Assembly: GCF_023502325.1 (NCBI RefSeq)
Contig: NZ_JAMFLZ010000003.1
Coordinates: 496,001 to 560,000, forward strand
DNA from: Wocania_A spongiicola
Lineage (GTDB): Bacteria; Bacteroidota; Bacteroidia; Flavobacteriales; Flavobacteriaceae
Length of the DNA: 64,000 nt
Direction of reading: 5' to 3'
Shown: piece after piece, positions 52,202 to 59,337 of the stretch
Position numbering within the stretch: the first letter of the stretch is position 1
Layout: every line of letters starts with the position of its first letter
Translations under genes and position numbers: made by a program
The notes under the pieces: model-generated
What the model saw: the letters and a program-made list of their open reading frames with translations, nothing else
Databases searched by the model: none
What the model was told of the DNA's origin: nothing

Positions 52202-53425
52202 CTACTCAATCAAATCTATATGCCTGTCGTGATAACCTAATAAATATAAAACACCATCTAATCCAATACTAGATATAGCACTTTGTGCATTATTTTTTAC
52301 GGTTGGTTTAGCATGAAAAGCTATACCTAACCCCGCTAGATTTAACATTGGTAGATCATTAGCACCATCACCAACAGCAATGGTTTGACTAATATCAATG
52401 CCTTCATTTTTAGCAATTTCTTTAAGATACTCTGCTTTTTTATTACCGTCGACAATGTCGCCAAGGTAACCACCAGTTAAAACTCCGTTTTCAATTTCTA
52501 AATGGTTTGCATATACATAATCCATACCTAGTTCCTCCTTTAAATAATGTCCAAAGTATGAGAACCCTCCAGATAAAATAGCTGTTTTAAACCCGTAACT
52601 TTTTAAAGTATCTATCAACCTTCTTGCTCCTTTAGTAATAGGTAAATTAACAGCAACATCTTTCAAAACTTCTTCTTTTAAGCCTTTTAAGAGTTTCATA
52701 CGACTAATAAAACTTTCTTTAAAATCTATTTCCCCTTGCATTGCCGATTCTGTAATAGCTCTTACTTCGTCTCCAACTCCAGCTAATTCTGCTAATTCAT
52801 CAATAACTTCCGTTTGTATTAGAGTTGAATCCATATCAAAACACACTAAGCGTCTGTTACGTCTATAAATATTATCTTCTTGAAACGCTATATCTACATC
52901 TAATTCTCTTGAAATTTCCATGAATCTCTTCGTGAATTCGGCTTTACTCCCTAATTTTCCTCTAATTGATAACTGGATTGACGCTCTTGGATATTCTTCT
53001 TGTTTAATAAGCGATAAACGTCCTGTAAGTCTTTTTATAGAATCTATATTTAAATTCTTTTCTAAAATGACTTTCGTTACTTCTGTTATTTGCTTAGCTG
53101 TTAGTTTTTCTCCTAATAAAGTAACGATATACCGGTCTTTGCCTTGTAGATTAACCCAATGTTCATACTCATTAAGTGAAATTGGAGTAAATTTTGCTGT
53201 AATACCAAGTTCGTAAGACTTAAAAAGCAAATCTTTTAGTACTGGTGCAGAATCTGCTCCAGATTCAATTTCAAACATCATACCTAAAGATAGGGATTCA
53301 TGAATATTTGCTTGGCCTATATCTAACACTTTAGCATCATATTGAGCTAAAACACCTGTTAAAGCAGCAGTTAGTCCAGGTTTATCTTGTCCTGAAATAT
53401 TTAATAAGAAAATCTCTTTAGACAT
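52202..53425 (-). CDS. serB: Phosphoserine phosphatase with N-terminal ACT domains
   Basis: 407 residues. It begins with ACT-type regulatory regions (IFLLNISGQDKPGLTAALTG and RYIVTLLGEKLTAKQITE), then the HAD phosphatase with CFDMDSTLIQTEVIDEL (Asp197, Asp199), AILSGGFSYFG and VGDGANDLPMLNLAGLGIAF. It makes the last step of serine synthesis. The ACT domains suggest feedback by serine. It is transcribed alone. Confidence 0.96.
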   Translation of the reverse strand: MSKEIFLLNISGQDKPGLTAALTGVLAQYDAKVLDIGQANIHESLSLGMMFEIESGADSAPVLKDLLFKSYELGITAKFTPISLNEYEHWVNLQGKDRYIVTLLGEKLTAKQITEVTKVILEKNLNIDSIKRLTGRLSLIKQEEYPRASIQLSIRGKLGSKAEFTKRFMEISRELDVDIAFQEDNIYRRNRRLVCFDMDSTLIQTEVIDELAELAGVGDEVRAITESAMQGEIDFKESFISRMKLLKGLKEEVLKDVAVNLPITKGARRLIDTLKSYGFKTAILSGGFSYFGHYLKEELGMDYVYANHLEIENGVLTGGYLGDIVDGNKKAEYLKEIAKNEGIDISQTIAVGDGANDLPMLNLAGLGIAFHAKPTVKNNAQSAISSIGLDGVLYLLGYHDRHIDLIE

Positions 53426-53603
53426 AAAGTAAAGTATTTACACTCTGAAAAAGTTGTAAAAATCATTATTCTATTTTAAATATGAAAATTTTTGTGGTCA
53501 TATTACAAGACGTTCAGGAAGTTTTAAGGATTTTATTTTAATACCTTATAAATATTGAGAAAATGCCAACAATATTATGTTTAACGATAGAGTTGGGTAT
53601 GTT

Positions 53604-54089
53604 TTACTTAACAAAACGACTGTGCCAGCTATCGCTTGCAGGAACCTCCCAGTTCTCTTTAAACTCTGCTATGTTACTAACTAGGTTATTAAATACAATA
53701 GTGTTTTTAGAAACAGCTTTATCTTTTGCCATTTTTCTAAAATCTGTAAGCGATTTATAAGCTACATATTCTCCTTGCTTATAAGACACATTCATTTTGT
53801 CCATTAAATCGACATTATACTCTTTTTCTATTTGTTGAATAAAATGAACAGAAGCGTCTATAGAACAACCTGTGGCTTTGTTTAAATCTTGGTTTAAACC
53901 AATTATTATAAAACGTTTATACTTTATGGTATAACCTGATTGTAAATCGCTTCCGTGTGCTGTCCAGTTTTCAATAAAAGTATTTAGTTTAGATTGAATT
54001 TCTTCAAGCTCTGTCTCGGTAAAGGAACGATTAGCTTGGTAAATCCAAACTCGAGATTCTTCTGGTAATGTGCTAAATTCTACTAGCAT
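53604..54089 (-). CDS. Conserved Bacteroidota protein, misnamed ABC-transporter ATPase family
   Basis: 161 residues, soluble, without signal. Bacteroidota homologues with LPEESRVWIYQANRSFTETE at the N-terminus and GCSIDASVHFIQQIEKEYNV in the middle are often labelled ABC transporter ATPase, but no Walker A, LSGGQ or other ATPase motif can be seen. The function is unknown. It lies three bases after the secreted protein at 54093 and forms the end of the minus-strand run that begins with the amidase gene. Confidence 0.7.
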   Translation of the reverse strand: MLVEFSTLPEESRVWIYQANRSFTETELEEIQSKLNTFIENWTAHGSDLQSGYTIKYKRFIIIGLNQDLNKATGCSIDASVHFIQQIEKEYNVDLMDKMNVSYKQGEYVAYKSLTDFRKMAKDKAVSKNTIVFNNLVSNIAEFKENWEVPASDSWHSRFVK

Positions 54090-54092
54090 AGG

Positions 54093-54722
54093 CTATAATA
54101 ATGCTATTTTTTTTATAATTTTAAAATTACGGTAGTCATCAATTTTTGGGTCGTACAATTCTTTTTCAATATACGTAACTTTAACTTTTTTCTTTTTTAA
54201 CTTCCCTAAGTCATCAAATAAATTGCCTCCTTCAAAATATTCTAACCAAAGTAATTTTTGAACTCTATTACCTGTATCTCTTATTTCAACAATATTAAAT
54301 TGAGACTCTTGAATGTTAGTAATTTTACCTACTATAACAATATCTTCTTTAGTTGCTTCAAGCTCATCAGCTGCATAATCTCCAGCTAACTTCATCATAA
54401 AATCTGAACAATGGGTCATCATTTTTAAAGCAACTTCAACTCCAAGGTTTTCTAAAGACTTTTCATCATCAAAAGAAACTTCCAAGTACTTATCTGTCAG
54501 TTCCTTATTTTTACTATAGCTTTCCATCACACATAAGCCATACTCTAATTCTAATTGAGTTGATTCTATAGTTGAAAAGTCTAAATCTTTATTATTAACA
54601 CAATCACAAGTTTCGATTGCAATTAAATCTAATAATTTATCTTTTGAATCTATATCTTGTGCGAATAAAAAATTGCAAAATATTGATGAAAAAATTAATA
54701 AATAGGTAGTTGATTTATTCAT
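54093..54722 (-). CDS. Hypothetical exported protein
   Basis: 209 residues with a signal peptide (LLIFSSIFCNFLFAQ). Residues 30-120 are acidic and helical with four cysteines (ETCDCVNN, GLCVMES, HCSDF). Residues 125-209 form a small beta-rich domain (IVIVGKITNIQESQFNIVEI) resembling an OB-like fold. I do not recognise the family. It lies 14 bases after the HdrB-like gene and three bases before the conserved protein at 53604, so it is likely co-transcribed. Confidence 0.6.
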   Translation of the reverse strand: MNKSTTYLLIFSSIFCNFLFAQDIDSKDKLLDLIAIETCDCVNNKDLDFSTIESTQLELEYGLCVMESYSKNKELTDKYLEVSFDDEKSLENLGVEVALKMMTHCSDFMMKLAGDYAADELEATKEDIVIVGKITNIQESQFNIVEIRDTGNRVQKLLWLEYFEGGNLFDDLGKLKKKKVKVTYIEKELYDPKIDDYRNFKIIKKIALL

Positions 54723-54736
54723 AATTGTTTAGTTAG

Positions 54737-55528
54737 TTATATATCTTGAGCATTAGCAATAAGTTCTGCAATGTCCATAACTTCAACATCATTTTCTTTT
54801 TCTTTAGCTTTAACACCATCAGTCATCATGGTGTTACAAAATGGGCAACCTGCAGCAATTATTTCCGGTTTAACATCTAAGGCTTGCTCTGTACGCTCTA
54901 CATTAACGTCCTTATCGCCTTGTTCTGGTTCTTTAAACATTTGTGCACCTCCTGCTCCACAACACAAACCATTTCTACGGCAATTTTTCATTTCAACTAA
55001 CTCTGCTTCTAACTTTTGAATTAGTTCTCGCGGAGCTTCATATACATTATTAGCGCGACCTAAATAACAAGGGTCGTGAAATGTGATACGCTTGCCTTTA
55101 AACTTACCTCCTTCAATGGTTAAGCGCCCTTCTTCCAATAACGTTTTTAAAAACTGGGTGTGATGCATAACTTCATAATTACCGCCTAATTCTGGGTATT
55201 CATTTTTAATAGTATTAAAGCAATGTGGGCAAGCTGTTACTATTTTTTTTACTTCGTAGGCATTGAGTACTTCTATATTGGTTACAGCTTGCATTTGAAA
55301 TAAAAACTCATTTCCTGCACGTTTTGCAGGGTCGCCTGTACAACTTTCTTCGGTTCCTAATACAGCAAACTCTACGTTGGCTTTGTTTAAGAGTTTCACA
55401 AAGGCCTTTGTTATTTTTTTTGCTCTATCATCAAAACTACCTGCGCAACCTACCCAAAATAATACTTCTGGTTGCTTGCCTTGGGCCATAAATTCGGCCA
55501 TGGTTGGTACTTTAAGTAATTCGCTCAT
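54737..55528 (-). CDS. HdrB-like (Fe-S)-binding CCG-domain protein
   Basis: 263 residues, cytoplasmic. Two CCG-type modules are visible: GCAGSFDDRAKKITKAF with EESCTGDPAKR and ACPHCFN in the first, and HDPCYLGRANNVYEAPREL with GLCCGAGGAQMF and GCPFCNTMM in the second. These cysteine sets bind the noncubane 4Fe-4S cluster of HdrB-type proteins. The start is ATG 55528 (MSELLKVPTMAEFMA), because the longer open frame runs into the repeat at 55555. It forms a pair with the HdrC/E-like gene upstream; the electron partner is unknown. Confidence 0.88.
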   Translation of the reverse strand: MSELLKVPTMAEFMAQGKQPEVLFWVGCAGSFDDRAKKITKAFVKLLNKANVEFAVLGTEESCTGDPAKRAGNEFLFQMQAVTNIEVLNAYEVKKIVTACPHCFNTIKNEYPELGGNYEVMHHTQFLKTLLEEGRLTIEGGKFKGKRITFHDPCYLGRANNVYEAPRELIQKLEAELVEMKNCRRNGLCCGAGGAQMFKEPEQGDKDVNVERTEQALDVKPEIIAAGCPFCNTMMTDGVKAKEKENDVEVMDIAELIANAQDI

Positions 55529-55554
55529 TTTGTTGAGTTGTTTGTTATTTTGTT

Positions 55555-55635
55555 GCGTTAGGGATTGCAGCGGCATCCTTTTGCTTTTTGCAAAAGATAT
55601 AGCGGAAAGCCCGACCCTTTATGGGTAACGCCCGA
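55555..55635 (-). repeat. Intergenic repeat, copy B, uninterrupted
   Basis: Read on the minus strand it contains GGGCGTTACCC, GGGTCGGGCTTTCC and TATATCTTTT, then GGATGCCGCTGCAATCCCTA and ACGC. Copy A at 5010-5160 has the same blocks in the same order. Between them lies a short self-complementary stretch, CTTTTTGCAAAAG, in place of the longer insert of copy A. It fills the gap between the two Fe-S protein genes and extends into the open frame of the downstream one. Confidence 0.75.
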
Positions 55636-55644
55636 GTTATTTAA

Positions 55645-56952
55645 TTATTCGTTTTTCCAATTCAATCGATCCATTTGATTGTATGGCCATGGAGCACCAT
55701 TGTTTTCAATATTTGTCATCATATTATTAAGTTCGACTGGTGCTGCTGATTGCTCCATAACCAAATAGCGGCGCATATCTAAAATAATAGATAAAGGATC
55801 GATACTAACCGGACAAGCTTCTGTACAGGCATTACAAGAGGTACAAGCCCAAAGCTCTTCGCGTGTAATGTAATTGTCTAAAAGTTGTTTTTCGTCGTCT
55901 TTAAATTCGCCTTTATTTGCATCAATGTTTTTACCAACTTCTTCCAAACGGTCTCTTGTATCCATCATTATTTTTCGCGGAGACAGTTTTTTACCAGTTT
56001 GATTGGCAGGACATTCGCTTGTACACCTTCCACATTCTGTACATGTATAGGCATTTAATAACTGAACCCAGCTTAAATCTTGCACATCACTTGCTCCAAA
56101 TTTTGCCGGTGTTTCTCCCTCTTCTTCTGTTACTGCATAAGGATCGGCATCTGGATCCATCATCATTTTTACTTCATTGGTTACTGCTTCAAGGTTATTT
56201 AATTGTCCTTTTGGCATTAATTTACCATAATAAGTGTTTGGAAACGCCAATAGTATATGCAAATGTTTTGAAAAGTATAAGTAATTTAAAAAGATGAAAA
56301 TTCCAATAATATGCAGCCACCAAGCACCTCTTTCTATAACATGCAATGTGGTTTCTTGTAATTCTGAAAACCATGGTGAAATAAATTGACTAACTACATT
56401 GCCTGAATTTAATGCTTGAAAATGAACATCAGTAGCATTCATAACTAAAAACAGCGTCATTAGCACCATTTCAAAATACAAAATAAAATTACCATCGTTT
56501 TTTGGCCAGCTAGTCATTTCACTTTTCCAAAAACGTGCTAGTTTTATAATATTTCTACGTATCCAAAATATTATAACTGATACAAATACTAAAACTGCTA
56601 GTACCTCGAAAGACCCAATTAAAAAACCATAAACAGATTCTGGTAATACTTTTAAACCAATTCTGTGTGTCCCAAATAAACCATCAATAATAATTTCTAA
56701 AACTTCAATATTGATGATTATAAAACCTACATAAACAACAACATGTAAAAATCCGGCAATGGGACGGCGTACCATTTTGCTTTGCCCAAGTGCAATCATT
56801 GCCATATTTCGCCAACGCTGCGATTTATTGTCAGAAACATCTACATCTTGGCCAAGTTTAATGTTTCGAATTAATTTTTTTACGTTTTTTGCAAAATATC
56901 CAATACCTATTATAAGTATGATTGCAAAAAGTATATTAGGCAAGTATTCCAT
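55645..56952 (-). CDS. Membrane-bound HdrC/E-like Fe-S electron-transfer protein
   Basis: 435 residues. About five TM helices (residues 5-25, 72-92, 108-128, 160-180, 215-235) resemble a NarI/HdrE-type cytochrome subunit. The C-terminal domain has two 4Fe-4S motifs, CTECGRCTSECP and CTSCNACTEACP. It passes electrons between the quinone pool and a soluble partner, presumably the HdrB-like protein next to it. The function of this Bacteroidota pair is not established. It follows the MCE gene after six bases. Confidence 0.88.
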   Translation of the reverse strand: MEYLPNILFAIILIIGIGYFAKNVKKLIRNIKLGQDVDVSDNKSQRWRNMAMIALGQSKMVRRPIAGFLHVVVYVGFIIINIEVLEIIIDGLFGTHRIGLKVLPESVYGFLIGSFEVLAVLVFVSVIIFWIRRNIIKLARFWKSEMTSWPKNDGNFILYFEMVLMTLFLVMNATDVHFQALNSGNVVSQFISPWFSELQETTLHVIERGAWWLHIIGIFIFLNYLYFSKHLHILLAFPNTYYGKLMPKGQLNNLEAVTNEVKMMMDPDADPYAVTEEEGETPAKFGASDVQDLSWVQLLNAYTCTECGRCTSECPANQTGKKLSPRKIMMDTRDRLEEVGKNIDANKGEFKDDEKQLLDNYITREELWACTSCNACTEACPVSIDPLSIILDMRRYLVMEQSAAPVELNNMMTNIENNGAPWPYNQMDRLNWKNE

Positions 56953-56958
56953 TTATTT

Positions 56959-57900
56959 TTAGTTGGTTTCTGCTTCTTTATAAGGGATTTCTTTTTTTGA
57001 AAGGATTCTAAAATAGCGCTTTGGATGTAGTTTTATATCTTCTAAAAGTTCTTCCATTTCTTTTGAAGCTCCTTTTAAATTGTTATACAAAGCATCATCT
57101 TTAAGCAATTTACCCATGGTACCCTCCCCATTTTCTAAACTTGCTATAATTTTATCGAAATTTTTAAGGGTAGACTCTAAACTTTTGATGGTTTTCCCAA
57201 TATTAGAGCCGGCAATTGAATCTGATACTTTAGATAAATTTGTAGAAATATTTTCAACATTAGTCAATGTTGTATTTAACTTTTCTTTATTCCCAACAAC
57301 TAATACATCTATAGACTTTGATGTCTCCTTAAAATTACTAATTATACTTCTTAAATCACCTATACTTGTTTTAATGTTAATCTTAGTTTCATCATCAAAC
57401 ACTTTATTTAAATTTGAAAGCAATTCATCAGCACTCACCATCATAGTCTCCATTTTTTCTTGTAATGGTGTTAATTTCTGATTTACTAATTCACTTAAAC
57501 CTGCTTTTACAGAACCTTCCAAATATGAGTCACTTATAGCATTTTCAGCATTATCAAAAGCAGGGACAATAGCTATAGCTTTTCCTCCTATTAAGCCCGT
57601 TTCGTAAAGTTCTGCTTTACTGTTTTTTGAAAATTGGAAATCGCTATCTACCAAAAGTTTTACTTGTAACTTACCTGAAGCATCATCTTTAAACTCAATA
57701 TCAACTACTTTACCTACAATTAAGCCATTAATTGTAACTGGTGTTGATGATGTTAAACCTTCAACATTATCATAAACTGCATAAAATGTACGAGAAGAAT
57801 CGAGTAGATTTTGACCTTTTAAATAATTAAATCCAAAAATAAAAAGGACAATTCCGGCTATTACTAATATTGATGTTTTTACTTCTTTTGATATTTTCAT
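56959..57900 (-). CDS. MCE/MlaD-family lipid-transport protein
   Basis: 313 residues. One N-terminal TM helix (ILVIAGIVLFIFGFNYL) anchors it in the inner membrane, then the MCE domain with YDNVEGLTSSTPVTINGLIV and GKVVDIEFKDD. A long coiled-coil tail with repeated Asn/Ser/Thr and LKNFDKIIASLENGEGTMGK follows. MCE proteins form hexameric channels for phospholipid transfer between membranes. No MlaE or MlaF gene is in the window. It starts the run of Fe-S genes downstream. Confidence 0.92.
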   Translation of the reverse strand: MKISKEVKTSILVIAGIVLFIFGFNYLKGQNLLDSSRTFYAVYDNVEGLTSSTPVTINGLIVGKVVDIEFKDDASGKLQVKLLVDSDFQFSKNSKAELYETGLIGGKAIAIVPAFDNAENAISDSYLEGSVKAGLSELVNQKLTPLQEKMETMMVSADELLSNLNKVFDDETKINIKTSIGDLRSIISNFKETSKSIDVLVVGNKEKLNTTLTNVENISTNLSKVSDSIAGSNIGKTIKSLESTLKNFDKIIASLENGEGTMGKLLKDDALYNNLKGASKEMEELLEDIKLHPKRYFRILSKKEIPYKEAETN

Positions 57901-57936
57901 CTAAAAATATTATTTACTTTATTTAAGTGAGATGCA

Positions 57937-57950
57937 GTTTGTGTACAAAC
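57937..57950. promoter_or_regulatory. Short dyad upstream of the MCE gene
   Basis: GTTTGT-GT-ACAAAC has 6-base arms with a 2-base centre, 37 bases before the ATG at 57900. Weak on its own. Confidence 0.3.
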
Positions 57951-58040
57951 CTAATAATTGACTATTAATTTTTTTCATACTCATTTCAAAATAAATATGT
58001 TTAGTGAAACAAATTTAAGATAAATTTAAAAAGAATGAAT

Positions 58041-59174
58041 TTAATTCGCAGTTGTTTTTAAAGCTTCAGTTAAAGTTATTTTCTTACCAGCTTTAAAAGC
58101 TACAATATAACCTGTTTTAAAACCAGCAGTTTTAGCTTCTTCTTCTAGCTTTTTTACGGTATTATAACTTGAAGTTTCTCCGTAATAATATTTGTATAAG
58201 TTACTCTCTTTGACTCTAGAAATATTATTTAACCCTTTAAAATTGTATGGTTTTGTCTCCAAAGATTTTGAGCTTGCAGCTATTTGAACTTTAAATTTTA
58301 TTGAATTCTCATTATTTAGAATAGTAGTATTAGTGGTTTTTTCTAATTCACCATTTAAATCTAAAATACTGGAGCTTAAATTTAAACTTTCAAGATATCG
58401 CTTAGTAGCATTAAATAAAGACTTAGTCATTATGCTCTTGCCTTTTTTAGAATTTAAAAAATCTTCTTCTTTTTTATGAGTGAGAAAACCAAGTTCAACT
58501 AAAACACTTGGCATATAAGTATATGCCAAAACATAAAATATATTTTGTTTAACACCTCTACTTCTTCGTTTCGCAGTTACTTGAAATTCATTTTCGATGT
58601 AACTGGCAAGTTTTATACTTTGATCTAAATAATCCTCTTGAGCTAAAGTCAGCCCTATTAATGATTCTGGTAAATTGGGGTCAAAGTCTTTATAAATCGA
58701 TTTATGATTATCTTCTAAGAAAATAACTGAATTTTCTCGTTTTGCAACTTCAAGATTCTGCTTGTTTTTTGTTGTTCCAAGAACATAAGTTTCCGAACCA
58801 TAAGCTGTTCCTTTCTTTCCTGGTTGTGCATTACAATGAATGGATATAAATAAATCTACATCCTTACTGTTAGCAACCTTAGCCCTTCCATTCAATGTTG
58901 GAAAAACATCTTTTTTTCGAGTATATACAACATTCACATACGGCAAGTTGCTTTCCAGCATTTTTCCCAATGCTAATGATACATCTAAAGCTATATCTTT
59001 CTCAGTGGTTTTGTAACGTCCTGTACCTGGTGTTCCTCCATCCTTACCCCCATGACCAGGATCAATCATGATAGTAAAAGGAATATCTTCTGATTGACTG
59101 TACAATTTAGTATTACCAATAAATGTTAATACTATTATAAAAAATACTAAAACTAATAATTTGGACGTTTGCAT
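58041..59174 (-). CDS. N-acetylmuramoyl-L-alanine amidase, AmiC type
   Basis: 377 residues with a signal peptide (ending in LYSQ). Amidase_3 zinc ligands are visible as His41 in MIDPGHGGKDGG, Glu58 in TTEKDIALDV, His113 in ISIHCNAQPG, and catalytic Glu227 in VLVELGFLTHKKE. The C-terminal 75 residues (FKVQIAASSK, YYGETSSY, GFKTGYIVAF) resemble a SPOR domain, which binds denuded glycan at the division septum. It cleaves peptide stems from peptidoglycan during cell separation. It is upstream of the MCE gene with a 140-base gap. Confidence 0.95.
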   Translation of the reverse strand: MQTSKLLVLVFFIIVLTFIGNTKLYSQSEDIPFTIMIDPGHGGKDGGTPGTGRYKTTEKDIALDVSLALGKMLESNLPYVNVVYTRKKDVFPTLNGRAKVANSKDVDLFISIHCNAQPGKKGTAYGSETYVLGTTKNKQNLEVAKRENSVIFLEDNHKSIYKDFDPNLPESLIGLTLAQEDYLDQSIKLASYIENEFQVTAKRRSRGVKQNIFYVLAYTYMPSVLVELGFLTHKKEEDFLNSKKGKSIMTKSLFNATKRYLESLNLSSSILDLNGELEKTTNTTILNNENSIKFKVQIAASSKSLETKPYNFKGLNNISRVKESNLYKYYYGETSSYNTVKKLEEEAKTAGFKTGYIVAFKAGKKITLTEALKTTAN

Positions 59175-59281
59175 AAGTGTTTTTAACGCGTAAAAATTCG
59201 GTTTATTACTCAGTTTAATTGAGTAAATATTTAATTTAAAATTTTTCCGTTGAATAATAAATTATCACAGAAAAATATATG

Positions 59282-59289
59282 TAATTTTG
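59282..59289 (+). promoter_or_regulatory. -7 promoter element of the lptD-like gene
   Basis: TAATTTTG matches TAnnTTTG exactly. It overlaps a possible TTG start at 59287, which argues for the downstream TTG at 59338 as the true start. A clear -33 box is lacking. Confidence 0.45.
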
Positions 59290-59337
59290 GCAATTCAAAA
59301 ACCGAGCCATACTTTTACAAAAATACATTTAAAAGCG

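Noticed and set aside
53482..53541. A 19-codon open frame between serB and the gene at 54089
   Set aside because: Too short, no family resemblance, and no supporting signals.
53604..54089. ABC transporter ATPase
   Set aside because: The usual database name has no support here: no Walker A, signature or Walker B motif is visible in the 161 residues.
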